Shown: piece after piece, positions 27,391 through 36,323 of the stretch
How positions within the stretch are numbered: position 1 is the stretch's first letter
How the letters are laid out: the number at the start of each line of letters is the position of its first letter
Assembly (NCBI GenBank): GCA_024398125.1
Contig: JAKSJO010000005.1
Coordinates: 1-64,000, forward strand
Length of the DNA: 64,000 bases
Direction of reading: 5' to 3'
DNA from: Bacteroidales bacterium
GTDB taxonomy: Bacteria > Bacteroidota > Bacteroidia > Bacteroidales > UBA932
Translations under genes and position numbers: made by a program
Notes under the pieces: model-generated
Told to the model about the DNA's origin: nothing
Seen by the model: the letters and a program-made list of their open reading frames with translations, nothing else
Database searches by the model: none

Positions 27391-28229
27391 CCTGGAGTTC
27401 CGTATCCGCCGAACTGCCAGTCAACCACGTCCATTATACCATCATTGGCACCTCCGATATCGATCATATTGCCATTCCGGATGATGATGAAGGCGTCATC
27501 CAGGTCTTTTTTCTCCCAGTCGAAGCCGGCAAGCTTCAGTATTGCTCCAATGTCGACCGATCCTATCGGGACCTCGTCCTTGATAACCTTCATGACAAGA
27601 TCATCATCCGGATATTGACGGGGAAGTACTATCTGGAACATATTGTTTCCTGCATAACGTGCCTTTGCTATAAAGTCTCCTCGATGCGGAACCCCTTCAT
27701 CAAGCCTGAATCCATCGCACGAGCCGTGAATTTCCGGTATTGCATCGAATTCGGACCAGTCTGTTGAATCCTCGGGATAATCCAGCATGTCAATAGTTAG
27801 GACACAGAACTGTTTGTGCATGTGCAGGGTGTCATTCCCGTATTCTCCGGTGCAGTCAACCTTGCTGCAATGTGCCCATATCCGGTCGGATTCCTGGCCG
27901 CGACGTATCATGATGCATCGACCATCGATCTCTGTCTTGTCAAGTCCGCATACGGCTGATAGACTGTTTATCGATCGCTTGACTACTTCGGTGAATTCAT
28001 GAGGATGTTCTTCCGGTATGATCTTGTCGCGGATGTGTGAGTTATCATCACTCCAGATGTTTATTACATGTGGACTGATCCTTTCACTCAATTCTTCAGT
28101 ATTGATGATCAGCAGGGAAGGACATGGGCTTCTGTCTTCCTTTACTGAACACGATTGCAGCCCGGACAGGAATGCAAGAGCAATTGTAATGATCAGATTT
28201 CTATGCTTGTACTTCCTCCTTGTTCCCAT
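27384..28229 (-). CDS. FimB/Mfa2-family fimbrial anchor lipoprotein
   Basis: Predicted outer-membrane lipoprotein of 281 residues that anchors and terminates the fimbrial shaft, as Mfa2/FimB do in Porphyromonas. The lipobox GLQSC places the lipidated cysteine at C27, and it is followed by the family hallmark CSVKEDRSPCPSLL. Several cysteines recur (C94, C120 and C126 regions), as in this family. The N-terminal part overlaps the FimA-like gene by 37 bases; no later Met gives a lipoprotein signal, so the overlap is accepted. It lies directly downstream of its presumed stalk subunit. Confidence 0.82.
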   Translation of the reverse strand: MGTRRKYKHRNLIITIALAFLSGLQSCSVKEDRSPCPSLLIINTEELSERISPHVINIWSDDNSHIRDKIIPEEHPHEFTEVVKRSINSLSAVCGLDKTEIDGRCIMIRRGQESDRIWAHCSKVDCTGEYGNDTLHMHKQFCVLTIDMLDYPEDSTDWSEFDAIPEIHGSCDGFRLDEGVPHRGDFIAKARYAGNNMFQIVLPRQYPDDDLVMKVIKDEVPIGSVDIGAILKLAGFDWEKKDLDDAFIIIRNGNMIDIGGANDGIMDVVDWQFGGYGTPGW

Positions 28230-29224
28230 GGCCTGATTGTGATATTGACGCTCATGTCACCCTTTGTCGGGGTTGGATCTTCTGGATGCTCAACGCCATA
28301 TCCTGTGATTATGAGGTCTGTGATTTCATAGTAGTGATTACGCTCTATCGGTCCGTCAAAAGTGAATGGATAGAAGGTCTTCCTGCCTTTGAGGGTGGTC
28401 TCTACGACAATTCTGGTCTTTCTTACCGAAAATGCACCTGTCTTGTTACGCGAATCTTCTGTGTCAGGTATCATGTTGGGATATGAATAGAGCTTTACGC
28501 CATCGTTCGGGTCATCCGGCGTTGACATGGTCCAGCTGTCGTATGTGCCGGAACCCCAAGGCTGATAAGCGGCATTACTGTCGAAACCACCACGTTGGTT
28601 GACGAAATCTTCCGACGCCAGGGGAGTCTTTGCACCTCCCAGCGTAGCTGCGACAACGGCGTTGTCGATATATATTCTGTCAACAGTGATGTCCGATGGA
28701 CTGAACGCAGAGTTGAGATTTATGCTGATCTTTCTTATAAGGAATTTTGCGGCTATTCTCGAAAGGGAAATCGAGGCTTGTGTAGCGCCATTCACGTCTA
28801 CGTCGGTCTCGCCACTCATAACAAAAAGCGTACTGTTTCCTATGCTGTTTTCATTCAGCAATGTGGCAGTAGAATAAATGGCTTCTGGACTGTTGCATCC
28901 TGACAGGTCTCCGTTGTAGTTCGCGACTGCTACGACTTTCTTTTTTCCTTTAGTCACTTTCAACGATCCGCTTGTGCCGGTTATCGTTTTAGACGACTCC
29001 AGGCCTTTGTCATTGAAGACCATTATCTGTATTGAATTCACGCCGGATTCCGCCGTCATCTCGTCAGCCACCAGCGGAACCTTTGTCCTCTTGACTACGC
29101 CGGGGAAATCAATGTTGAGTTCCTCTGTATCATCTGGACCGTATGTTGCTTCGCTTGAAATCTTGCTGCAGGATGTGAACATTGCGAATAATATGCAGCT
29201 GATTATGATTATTGTTTTTTTCAT
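28193..29224 (-). CDS. FimA/Mfa1-like major fimbrial subunit
   Basis: Secreted lipoprotein precursor of 343 residues that would be processed and polymerised by donor-strand exchange into a type V pilus. The lipobox FTSC ends at C19. The N-terminal domain has the FimA-family features VNSIQIMVFNDKG (about 64-76) and KKVVAVANYNGDLS (about 94-107), with LSRIAAKFLIRKISI near 153-167. The C-terminal domain ends with NHYYEITDLIITGYG and VNITIRPWEQGG, the usual end of FimA/Mfa1 stalk proteins. It follows the OmpA/TPR gene by 17 bases and overlaps the anchor gene. Confidence 0.82.
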   Translation of the reverse strand: MKKTIIIISCILFAMFTSCSKISSEATYGPDDTEELNIDFPGVVKRTKVPLVADEMTAESGVNSIQIMVFNDKGLESSKTITGTSGSLKVTKGKKKVVAVANYNGDLSGCNSPEAIYSTATLLNENSIGNSTLFVMSGETDVDVNGATQASISLSRIAAKFLIRKISINLNSAFSPSDITVDRIYIDNAVVAATLGGAKTPLASEDFVNQRGGFDSNAAYQPWGSGTYDSWTMSTPDDPNDGVKLYSYPNMIPDTEDSRNKTGAFSVRKTRIVVETTLKGRKTFYPFTFDGPIERNHYYEITDLIITGYGVEHPEDPTPTKGDMSVNITIRPWEQGGSTSIEI

Positions 29225-29241
29225 TTTTTAATTAAGCTGAT

Positions 29242-31212
29242 TCAATAGTCTGTTGGAATGATTTCATCATCCTCTTTATGGATGTTGTATTTTCTGATAA
29301 GGGCAGATATTTCCGGGTCAAGACCGCCCCTGTACACATAACTTGGATTCTGGGCACATGAACGCAGGTAACACTCAACAGCGGATCTGTCATCGCCACG
29401 GCGACTGTATACGATTGCAAGCATGTAGTTTACGGCTGCTGTCCTTTCCAGCCGCGATAGCAGTTCGAAGGCGCTTTCATTGTAGTCCATGGCACAGTAT
29501 GCAATGGCCGTGTTTATGTCTTCGTATGGGCGTAGCAAGGTGACGGCACTTGGATAGTCCCTGTCGCTTATTGCCTGTAATCCTCTCATGTAGACGCTGT
29601 CCAGCACAGTTGTGTGTACAGTGTCCTTCACCATCCCTTTGCGATGCAGATAAAAGTCGAATCTCACAGTTCGAAGACGCGGATACAGCTTCTCTCTAAG
29701 GTATCTGTAATATGTTTTCGACTGCAAGGCGTGCTCTCGGGAATCAAGGTTTGAGATTGAAGCCAGACTTGAATAAGAGGTCTTGTCTTCCACAGTCAGG
29801 GACGTGTCTTCCCGTACTAGCGCATCAAGCATCGACCAGTTTTCCGGGTTGCTGCGAGACGTGAAAACAATATTCCTATCCTTCTCGTCTTTAGTTTCAT
29901 AGCTATCGTCAATGTTGAATGACAATCCACGTTCCGAATCGATGGAATCCCTGAGTTCGCTCATGAAACGGGAGAAATATGCAGAGACCGCTTCACTCCT
30001 TTTCTGGGCCAGAGAAGCATTGAATTGCCATCCTCCTTCCGGAGATGAAGATGCTGTCACAAGGATTGAGTCCAGTATGAATGAATCGTTTGTTATCAGA
30101 TCCCTCAGATTGGCCTTTATTCTGGCTATTTCCTCTCCATTGTTTCCCATGCCGGGAAGTATCCTGCTCTGTCCCTTTTCAAAGTCGATATAACATGCTG
30201 TATTTGCTTCAACGGATCGTTCTATCACTTTCGTAAGATATCGTTCATTATTGTCTGCAAGGCTTGAAAGTGAACTTATGTAAAAGGTGAGGGGCTCACT
30301 CTGCGGAATGGTATACAGCCTGATATCCTGCTCGAAGATTTCGCCGGTAAGAACCGCATCTACCTTTCTCAACTTCGGTCTGGTATTGACTGTCTGGACA
30401 TAGTCGTAAATGAAATCCCCGTCACCTGATCTGATCACGGTGTCAAGCCTGAGTCCTTCGCTTATGATCGGAACCTTGACATACCTGCTGTACATCCTTC
30501 CGCTACGGGCGCGGCGTCTGTCATTCATTGTCCTTGCAAACCTGTTTGAATAATGCTCGATGGCCTCTTTCTCGGTTACGCCGTATAGAGATTCGAACAC
30601 TTCGTCAGAGACAAAGCTGCTGTCCCGTTTCAATGCATACACCTCCGGAATGTTCCTTTCGATGAATACTTCCAGCTGCGCCATATTAATGAACAGGGTA
30701 GTGTCATTAATGATCGAACTAAGGAATTTCTCGTATTGCTGATAGCCCCTGAGCTGCTGATTCCTATAGGCACTGCCTGTTATCAGGATCGGTTCCAGGG
30801 CAACGGTATCCTCCATAATATGCAGGAAGGGTCTGAAACGGAGCTGCCAGCGGCTGTCCTGCATGCTTGCGGGAACAGTTACACGGAAAGTCAGGTCAAC
30901 CTTTCCCATTCTCTCGGCGACATTCCTGAATTTCGCACTGACTACGGCAGCATCAAGCACATCCGTGGCCACCATCTCTCCATCCTCATCCCTGACAGCC
31001 TTCATGATCAGCATCTCTTTCCCCTCATCATCAGTAACTTTCAGTGTATCTCTCTGTGGTGCTGGACTGTAATTGGCCTCCATAGGGCTCAGGACTTCGT
31101 CGCTCTGGGATAGGTACGGTGTTACCTCTCCTCTCCTGATCACTTCAATCTTTCTCTGGGTCGAGCAGGCAATGCATAGAAACAGCATGCCTGGCAGCAA
31201 TATCCGTTTCAC
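29242..31212 (-). CDS. OmpA-like/TPR outer-membrane lipoprotein of the fimbrial operon
   Basis: Lipoprotein of 656 residues (lipobox LCIAC, C16). The first 300 residues are beta-rich and unassigned. An OmpA-C-like peptidoglycan-binding segment lies near 340-425 (PGMGNNGEEIARIKANL, VTASSSPEGGWQFNASLAQ). The C-terminal 110 residues contain tetratricopeptide-like repeats (GLQAISDRDYPSAVTLL, YMLAIVYSRRGDDRSAVECY). Proteins of this layout occur next to FimA/Mfa operons in Bacteroides, where I believe they help anchor or assemble fimbriae; that role is inferred. It starts 11 bases after the ssb stop. Confidence 0.7.
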   Translation of the reverse strand: MKRILLPGMLFLCIACSTQRKIEVIRRGEVTPYLSQSDEVLSPMEANYSPAPQRDTLKVTDDEGKEMLIMKAVRDEDGEMVATDVLDAAVVSAKFRNVAERMGKVDLTFRVTVPASMQDSRWQLRFRPFLHIMEDTVALEPILITGSAYRNQQLRGYQQYEKFLSSIINDTTLFINMAQLEVFIERNIPEVYALKRDSSFVSDEVFESLYGVTEKEAIEHYSNRFARTMNDRRRARSGRMYSRYVKVPIISEGLRLDTVIRSGDGDFIYDYVQTVNTRPKLRKVDAVLTGEIFEQDIRLYTIPQSEPLTFYISSLSSLADNNERYLTKVIERSVEANTACYIDFEKGQSRILPGMGNNGEEIARIKANLRDLITNDSFILDSILVTASSSPEGGWQFNASLAQKRSEAVSAYFSRFMSELRDSIDSERGLSFNIDDSYETKDEKDRNIVFTSRSNPENWSMLDALVREDTSLTVEDKTSYSSLASISNLDSREHALQSKTYYRYLREKLYPRLRTVRFDFYLHRKGMVKDTVHTTVLDSVYMRGLQAISDRDYPSAVTLLRPYEDINTAIAYCAMDYNESAFELLSRLERTAAVNYMLAIVYSRRGDDRSAVECYLRSCAQNPSYVYRGGLDPEISALIRKYNIHKEDDEIIPTDY

Positions 31213-31223
31213 CTTACTCTCGA

Positions 31224-31571
31224 TTAGCTTTCACACAGGAACTCATCACCCGGGTTGATCAACTCAACCCTTAAAGCTGCCACGTCGTATGAGTAGCGCT
31301 CGGACCCGTCTGCCGCGGTGTATTGCTGCGAACGCATCCTGCCGATCACATGAAGTGGCGCTCCTTTCTTTATCTGCTCAAGGTTCTGGATATCCCTGCC
31401 TTCCCATGCTGACACGTTATGCCAGGTCTCTTCTATGACAGGCTCTCCTTCTCTGTTCTTGTAGGCTCTGTTGGTCACCATCCATATTCTGGCGACCTTT
31501 CTGTCGGAAACCGTCTGGATTCTGATGGTTCCCACGACTCCTTTCAACTCGATTCTGTTCAGTTGTTCCAT
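31224..31571 (-). CDS. ssb: Single-stranded DNA-binding protein, short form
   Basis: OB-fold protein of 115 residues that binds single-stranded DNA. The start at 31571 (MEQLNRIELKGVVG) matches the family N-terminus; the upstream in-frame start adds a basic non-conserved tail. Typical strands are NRIELKGVVGTIRI, RIWMVTNR, TWHNVSAW and GAPLHVIGRM. It lacks the long disordered tail with the acidic DDDIPF tip and ends EFLCES, so it may not recruit the usual replication partners. It leads the fimbrial operon by only 11 bases, an odd pairing. A second, housekeeping ssb probably exists elsewhere. Confidence 0.88.
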   Translation of the reverse strand: MEQLNRIELKGVVGTIRIQTVSDRKVARIWMVTNRAYKNREGEPVIEETWHNVSAWEGRDIQNLEQIKKGAPLHVIGRMRSQQYTAADGSERYSYDVAALRVELINPGDEFLCES

Positions 31572-31663
31572 TGTTTTCCTTTTTTTGTTGTTTACTGCCG
31601 CTGCGCGCTTCAGGCAGGTTTGTGGCACAAAGGAAACCTAATGGAAACTAATTGCTAAGAAAA

Positions 31664-31700
31664 GGTAAAAAACACTATCAATGTTTTTCTCTTTTTTACC
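31664..31700. repeat. Inverted repeat between divergent ssb and zinc-ribbon genes
   Basis: Perfect 9-base arms GGTAAAAAA (31664-31672) and TTTTTTACC (31692-31700) are separated by 19 bases in the AT-rich gap between two divergent genes. It could be an operator for either. Flanking TA-rich sequence resembles weak promoters, but no clear TTTG-N19-TAnnTTTG match was found. Confidence 0.4.
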
Positions 31701-31800
31701 AAAATGTATTTGCAACCCGTCAGGAACATTTTTTTGAGACGGTAGAAAATATAAAAATGACAATCCATCATCTTGTTTTTATCTTTTTGATACACTGGAA

Positions 31801-32256
31801 ATGAATGACAGATTATCTTTAGCGGACAAAATGATGTCAAGTCAAATACAGAAAGATATGGAGAGAAAGGAAATGAAGATGGACGGATATTCAGTCCCTA
31901 TGGAAAATGATCTGACATGCCTGGAGTGTGGCCGAACAGTGGCTAATTATGGCCGTTCGGACAAGAAATTCTGCTGCCCGGAGTGCAAGAACAGATATCA
32001 TAACAGAAATGCTGGACTGCACAGGAATGTACGATCCAGAGCGCTGCGTGCCCTGGACCGTAACTGGTCGATACTGGATGCCATCCTTAAGAAAGGAAAA
32101 ACCTGCATCCAGCTTGCTGAATTGCTGGATGCAGGTTTCAATATAGGTTTTGTGACCTCCGTTGTCAGAAGCAGGGGACAGGTAGAGTACTACTGCTATG
32201 ACATACGTTACAGAAGGTCTGTCGGCCGTGTCTTTGGAATAAGACGTGAGGTCTAG
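31801..32256 (+). CDS. Zinc-ribbon protein of unknown function
   Basis: Basic, soluble protein of 151 residues. A four-cysteine zinc ribbon is clear: C40-x2-C43 and C59-x2-C62 (LTCLECGRTVANYG, FCCPECKNRYHNR). The remainder is rich in Arg and contains a helix-turn-helix-like stretch (TCIQLAELLDAGFNIGFVTSVVR, in two parts) and ends RRSVGRVFGIRREV. Nucleic-acid binding is likely. I recognise similar uncharacterised proteins in Bacteroidetes but no named family. It is divergent from ssb and its stop overlaps the stop of the convergent transporter gene (shared CTAG). Later Mets at 31831 or 31834 are alternative starts. Confidence 0.7.
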   Translation: MNDRLSLADKMMSSQIQKDMERKEMKMDGYSVPMENDLTCLECGRTVANYGRSDKKFCCPECKNRYHNRNAGLHRNVRSRALRALDRNWSILDAILKKGKTCIQLAELLDAGFNIGFVTSVVRSRGQVEYYCYDIRYRRSVGRVFGIRREV

Positions 32257-33533
32257 TTCTGCTGCTGCTTTGAAGGATCCTTGAAGAGGATCATGAATGA
32301 AACGGCAACTACAAATGAGTAGCCGGCAAAGATGTACCAGGCGGTGTCCCATGCTGGAACAGCGGCATTATAGACACATGCATTGACTACCTTGCCAGCA
32401 GCCCAGGTTCCGATTGATGCACCAAGACCATTGGTCATGAGCATGAAGAGGCCCTGTGCGCTTGAACGGATGTCGCTGGATGTGTTCTGGTTGACATAAA
32501 GCGATCCCGAAATGTTGAAGAAGTCGAAAGCGACTCCGTATACGATACAGCTGAGAACGAAAAGCCATACTCCGGAACCAGGGTTTCCAAGTCCGAAGAA
32601 ACCAAAGCGGAATACCCATGCGAACATGGCGATGAGCATTACTTTCTTGATTCCGAACTTCTTCATGCAGAAAGGGATGAGAAGGATACAGAGAGTTTCG
32701 GATATCTGGCTGAGAGATATGAGTGCATTTGCATTGTTGGCACCCCAGCTGTTGGCAAACTCTGCGCTTTCCTTGAATGAGGTGATGAAGGTGTTCGCAT
32801 ATCCGTTGGTAATCTGGAGAGCTGCTCCAAGAAGCATCGAAAAGATGAAGAATATTGCGAACTGACCCTGCTTGAATAGCTTGAAGGCGTTAAGGCCGGT
32901 AGCTTCTATGAAATTCTGGGATCCTGCGTTCTTTGGCTTGCAAGGGCAATTCGGCATAGTAAGTGCGTATGCGCAGAGCACGAGACTGAGGATTCCGCTT
33001 ACGAGGAACTGCTCATATGAATGCTGGAACTGGATGCCGTTGCCGTTCTTGACGAAGTTCACGAAGAGCATGCAGCAGATGAATCCTATGGTTCCGAACA
33101 CGCGGATAGGAGGGAAATCTTTGATAGGGTCCTTGCCGCTGACCTCAAGTGCATTGAATGCTACAGAGTTTGAGATGGCGATGGTCGGCATGAAGAACGC
33201 GATGCTCATGGTGTAGAGTGCATAGAACGGACCGAATGCGATTGCATCGCCTGCGCTCATGGCATATGCTCCGGCACCGATCATGAATGCTCCTGCAAGA
33301 CCCTGACAGAGTGAAAGAACCTTCTGGGCAGGAATCCATTTGTCAGCCACGATTCCCATGAGGGCGGGCATGAAGATGGATACGAATCCCTGGGTCGCGA
33401 AGAAGAGCCAGATGCGGGAGCCGAAACCAGAGTTGGCAAGGAAGCTTCCCATTGAGGTAAGATAAGCTCCCCATACAGCGAACTCCAGGAAGTTCATGAT
33501 GATAAGCCTAAGCGTAATGTTCTGATTTTTCAT
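32253..33533 (-). CDS. NupG-type nucleoside:H+ symporter (MFS)
   Basis: Inner-membrane major facilitator of 426 residues with about 12 hydrophobic segments. It resembles the nucleoside:H+ symporter family: LRLIIMNFLEFAVWGAYLTS at the N-terminus, PALMGIVADKWIPAQKVL after helix 2, FPPIRVFGTIGF near 142-153, and VFRFGFFGLGNPGSG in the second half. It would import nucleosides for salvage. It is a single gene, divergent from tgt, with a perfect -7 element upstream, and converges on the zinc-ribbon gene with a 4-base overlap of stops. Confidence 0.85.
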   Translation of the reverse strand: MKNQNITLRLIIMNFLEFAVWGAYLTSMGSFLANSGFGSRIWLFFATQGFVSIFMPALMGIVADKWIPAQKVLSLCQGLAGAFMIGAGAYAMSAGDAIAFGPFYALYTMSIAFFMPTIAISNSVAFNALEVSGKDPIKDFPPIRVFGTIGFICCMLFVNFVKNGNGIQFQHSYEQFLVSGILSLVLCAYALTMPNCPCKPKNAGSQNFIEATGLNAFKLFKQGQFAIFFIFSMLLGAALQITNGYANTFITSFKESAEFANSWGANNANALISLSQISETLCILLIPFCMKKFGIKKVMLIAMFAWVFRFGFFGLGNPGSGVWLFVLSCIVYGVAFDFFNISGSLYVNQNTSSDIRSSAQGLFMLMTNGLGASIGTWAAGKVVNACVYNAAVPAWDTAWYIFAGYSFVVAVSFMILFKDPSKQQQN

Positions 33534-33598
33534 TCTTTATGTAGTGTTTTTGTTTATGCGGTACAAACTGCCCTCCGACAGTGCTTAACTCGGTCATG

Positions 33599-33606
33599 CA
33601 AAAGTA
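33599..33606 (-). promoter_or_regulatory. -7 element for the nucleoside transporter gene
   Basis: On the minus strand this reads TACTTTTG, a full match to TAnnTTTG, 66 bases before the start codon. No good TTTG was seen at the -33 position. Confidence 0.5.
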
Positions 33607-33628
33607 AGAGATTCTGCTCTATTTTTAC

Positions 33629-33636
33629 TATCTTTG
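33629..33636 (+). promoter_or_regulatory. -7 element for the tgt operon
   Basis: TATCTTTG, a full match to TAnnTTTG, 20 bases before the tgt start codon. The -33 region lacks a clear TTTG and overlaps the divergent -7 element, so the two promoters may compete. Confidence 0.55.
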
Positions 33637-33655
33637 AAAGTTAAAATGAAGTAGA

Positions 33656-34789
33656 ATGAAGTTCGAAAAGATATGTACCGACAAGCATTCGGCGGCACGC
33701 TGCGGCGTTATCACGACTGACCACGGTACAATTAATACTCCTATTTTCATGCCTGTGGGAACGCTTGGCGCAGTCAAGGGTGTGTACCACAAGGAATTGA
33801 AGGAGGATATAAAAGCCGAAATCATCCTCGGAAACACATATCACCTGTACCTTCGTCCTGGACTTGATACCTTGTACAAGGCAGGTGGATTGCATAAGTT
33901 CGAAAACTGGGACAGACCGATACTCACCGACAGCGGCGGCTTTCAGGTATTCTCGCTTGCCGGTATCCGCAAGCTTACACCGGATGGCTGTACATTCAGT
34001 TCTCATATCGATGGCTCGCGCCATACCTTCACACCTGAGAACAATGTCGATACCCAGCGAATCATCGGTGCCGACATCATGATGGCGCTGGATGAATGCT
34101 GTCCTGGCGATGCAGATTATGCATATGCGAAGAAGTCTTTGAAGCTGACTCAGTCATGGCTGGAGAGATACGCCAAGCGATTTGATGAGACCAAGCCTCA
34201 TTATGGCTATGACCAGACTTTCTTCCCGATCATCCAGGGCTGTACATACTCGGACCTGCGACGTCAGGCTGTCGAGCATGCCAAGCAGTTCGACCAGGCA
34301 GGCGGTTTCGCAATCGGAGGCCTGGCGGTCGGAGAACCGACAGAGGTCATGTACAGGGTTCTTGACGATGTCTGTCCGATAATGCCTGAGGACAAGCCAC
34401 GCTACCTCATGGGCGTCGGAACTCCTGCAAACATACTTGAAGGCATCGCCCGCGGAGTCGACATGTTCGACTGTGTCATGCCGACCCGAAACGGACGCAA
34501 CGGCATGCTGTTTACCTGGAACGGAATAATGAACATGAGAAACGCGAAGTGGGAGCAGGATTTCAGCGAGCTGGATCCGCTTGGAACTTCATTCGTTGAC
34601 CATACATACACCAAGGCATATCTCCGTCACCTGTTCGTATCGAAGGAAATGTTCGCGGGAATGATCGCAACCGAACACAATCTCGCTTTCTATCTCGATG
34701 TCGTCAGACAGGCCCGTCAGCATATCCAGGCAGGAGATTTCGCAGAGTGGAAGGAAGAGGCAGTTAAAAGAGTTACATCAAGGCTCTAG
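33656..34789 (+). CDS. tgt: Queuine/preQ1 tRNA-guanine transglycosylase
   Basis: Exchanges guanine 34 of GUN-anticodon tRNAs for preQ1 in queuosine synthesis. Typical blocks are PIFMPVGTLGAVKG near 29-42, EIILGNTYHLYLRPG near 55-69 and LTDSGGFQVFSL near 89-100, with catalytic Asp in both the TDSGG motif and GVDMFDCVMPTRNGRNG (about 267-283). The C-terminal zinc site of the E. coli and Zymomonas enzymes (CxCxxC...H) is replaced: the segment between DFSELDPLG and KAYLRHLF has no cysteines. I believe Bacteroidetes enzymes share this, but could not check. It is the first gene of a six-gene plus-strand run, with the LptF/G gene starting one base after it. Confidence 0.93.
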   Translation: MKFEKICTDKHSAARCGVITTDHGTINTPIFMPVGTLGAVKGVYHKELKEDIKAEIILGNTYHLYLRPGLDTLYKAGGLHKFENWDRPILTDSGGFQVFSLAGIRKLTPDGCTFSSHIDGSRHTFTPENNVDTQRIIGADIMMALDECCPGDADYAYAKKSLKLTQSWLERYAKRFDETKPHYGYDQTFFPIIQGCTYSDLRRQAVEHAKQFDQAGGFAIGGLAVGEPTEVMYRVLDDVCPIMPEDKPRYLMGVGTPANILEGIARGVDMFDCVMPTRNGRNGMLFTWNGIMNMRNAKWEQDFSELDPLGTSFVDHTYTKAYLRHLFVSKEMFAGMIATEHNLAFYLDVVRQARQHIQAGDFAEWKEEAVKRVTSRL

Positions 34790-34790
34790 G

Positions 34791-35876
34791 ATGACAGGAC
34801 TGAAGAAACTGGATTTATACATCACGAAGAAGTTCATGACGACCTTCTTCATCTCTCTCGTGCTTATCATCGGTATCGTCATCATATTCGATATCAGCGA
34901 GAAGATAGACAAGTTCGTATCAAACAATGCGACCTTGAAGGAGGTTGTTTTCGACTATTACGTCAACTTCATCCCTTACTTCATCAACATGTTCAGCCCG
35001 CTGTTCGTGTTCCTGACAGTCATTTTCTTCACATCAAGGTTGGCTGCGAATTCAGAGATCATTGCCATACTCAGCTGTGGCATCAGCTACAAGAGACTGA
35101 TGCGGCCATATCTTTTATCTGCAACCTTAATCGCACTTCTTTCCCTTGTGCTTAACCTGTATGTGATTCCAGGAGCGAACAAGGAACGTCTGAGCTTTGA
35201 GAACAAGTATGTCAAAAGCGTCCAGACAACGGTGCGCAACGTACATTACCAGATTGCACCCGGAGAGTTCGTCTATGTGGAAAGTTTCAGCCCATGGAAC
35301 AACACTGCATACCGTATGACGATCGAGACCATAGAGAACAACCGTATTGTCAGCAAACTTTCCTGTGAAAGCGCCGCGTGGGACAGCCTCTCTGGCTCAT
35401 GGAAGCTCAAGAAGTATTTCATCAGAGACTACAGCGAAGGGCTTGAAGACAAAGTGACGACCGGCGCAGCCATGGATACCGTCATCGCTCTCACCAAACT
35501 GGATTTCTATCGCAATCAGCAGACAGTCCAGACCTTGCCGTATGGCCAGCTTCAGGACCTCATCGCCACCCAGAAGATGAGAGGAGATTCAAATGTCATG
35601 TATGCCCAGATAGAAAAGCATACACGCTTTGCGCTTCCTTTCTCGGCGTTCATACTTACAATCATGGGTTTGGCGTTGTCGTCCAGAAAGAAGAGGGGAG
35701 GAATAGGCTTGAACATCGGAGTCGGAATCGCTCTCAGCTTCTCATATATCCTGTTCCTGAAGTTCAGTCAGATGTTCGTATTTACAGGCATGCTGCCGCC
35801 ATTTGTCGCACTATGGGTCCCTAACGTTCTCTTTGCGGCAATTGCGGCATTCCTTTACAAGATAGCACCAAAATAG
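34791..35876 (+). CDS. LptF/LptG-family lipopolysaccharide export permease
   Basis: Inner-membrane subunit of the LPS extraction machine (YjgP/YjgQ family), 361 residues. Transmembrane helices appear near 18-38, 65-85 and 105-125; a periplasmic beta-jellyroll-like domain of about 130 residues follows; three more helices occupy the C-terminal 90 residues ([24 protein letters not shown]). The start at 34791 ([16 protein letters not shown]) matches the family's first helix; the upstream Met at 34698 would lie within tgt. Whether it is LptF or LptG cannot be told from the sequence alone. Dut starts 2 bases downstream. Confidence 0.9.
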   Translation: MTGLKKLDLYITKKFMTTFFISLVLIIGIVIIFDISEKIDKFVSNNATLKEVVFDYYVNFIPYFINMFSPLFVFLTVIFFTSRLAANSEIIAILSCGISYKRLMRPYLLSATLIALLSLVLNLYVIPGANKERLSFENKYVKSVQTTVRNVHYQIAPGEFVYVESFSPWNNTAYRMTIETIENNRIVSKLSCESAAWDSLSGSWKLKKYFIRDYSEGLEDKVTTGAAMDTVIALTKLDFYRNQQTVQTLPYGQLQDLIATQKMRGDSNVMYAQIEKHTRFALPFSAFILTIMGLALSSRKKRGGIGLNIGVGIALSFSYILFLKFSQMFVFTGMLPPFVALWVPNVLFAAIAAFLYKIAPK

Positions 35877-35878
35877 AA

Positions 35879-36313
35879 ATGAAAGTCAAGATAATAAACA
35901 AGTCGGCCTGGCCGCTTCCTCAGTATGCGACCCCGCTGTCCGCAGGTCTGGACCTTAAGGCTAACATTACAGAATCCATCACTCTTAAGCCATTGGAGCG
36001 CGCAATCGTCCCTACGGGTCTTTTCATGGCTATTCCTGCCGGCTACGAGGCACAGGTACGCCCGCGTAGCGGACTTGCAGCAAAGAAGGGAATCACTGTA
36101 CTCAACTCCCCAGGAACAATCGATGCCGACTATCGTGGCGAGGTAGGTGTTATTCTTGTCAATCTCTCAAACTCGGATTTCGTCATCGAACCTGGTGAGC
36201 GTATTGCCCAGATGGTATTCGCCCGTCATGAACAGGTCGAGTGGGACGAGACCGATACTCTTGACGAAACAACCAGAGGAGCCGGCGGCTTTGGAAGTAC
36301 CGGTGTCAAATAA
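35879..36313 (+). CDS. dut: dUTP diphosphatase
   Basis: Trimeric dUTPase that hydrolyses dUTP to dUMP, supplying thymidylate synthesis and keeping uracil out of DNA. All five motifs are visible in 144 residues: AGLDLKAN near 22-29, [11 protein letters not shown] near 61-71, [14 protein letters not shown] near 76-89, GERIAQMVF near 105-113 and the C-terminal P-loop-like [10 protein letters not shown] near 132-141. It is spaced 2 bases from the LPS permease gene and 10 bases from murF. Confidence 0.97.
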   Translation: MKVKIINKSAWPLPQYATPLSAGLDLKANITESITLKPLERAIVPTGLFMAIPAGYEAQVRPRSGLAAKKGITVLNSPGTIDADYRGEVGVILVNLSNSDFVIEPGERIAQMVFARHEQVEWDETDTLDETTRGAGGFGSTGVK

Positions 36314-36323
36314 AAAAAGTAAA

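Noticed and set aside
36147..36323. N-terminal extension of murF into dut
   Set aside because: The 59 extra residues do not resemble MurF and overlap dut; the Met at 36324 starts the conserved domain.
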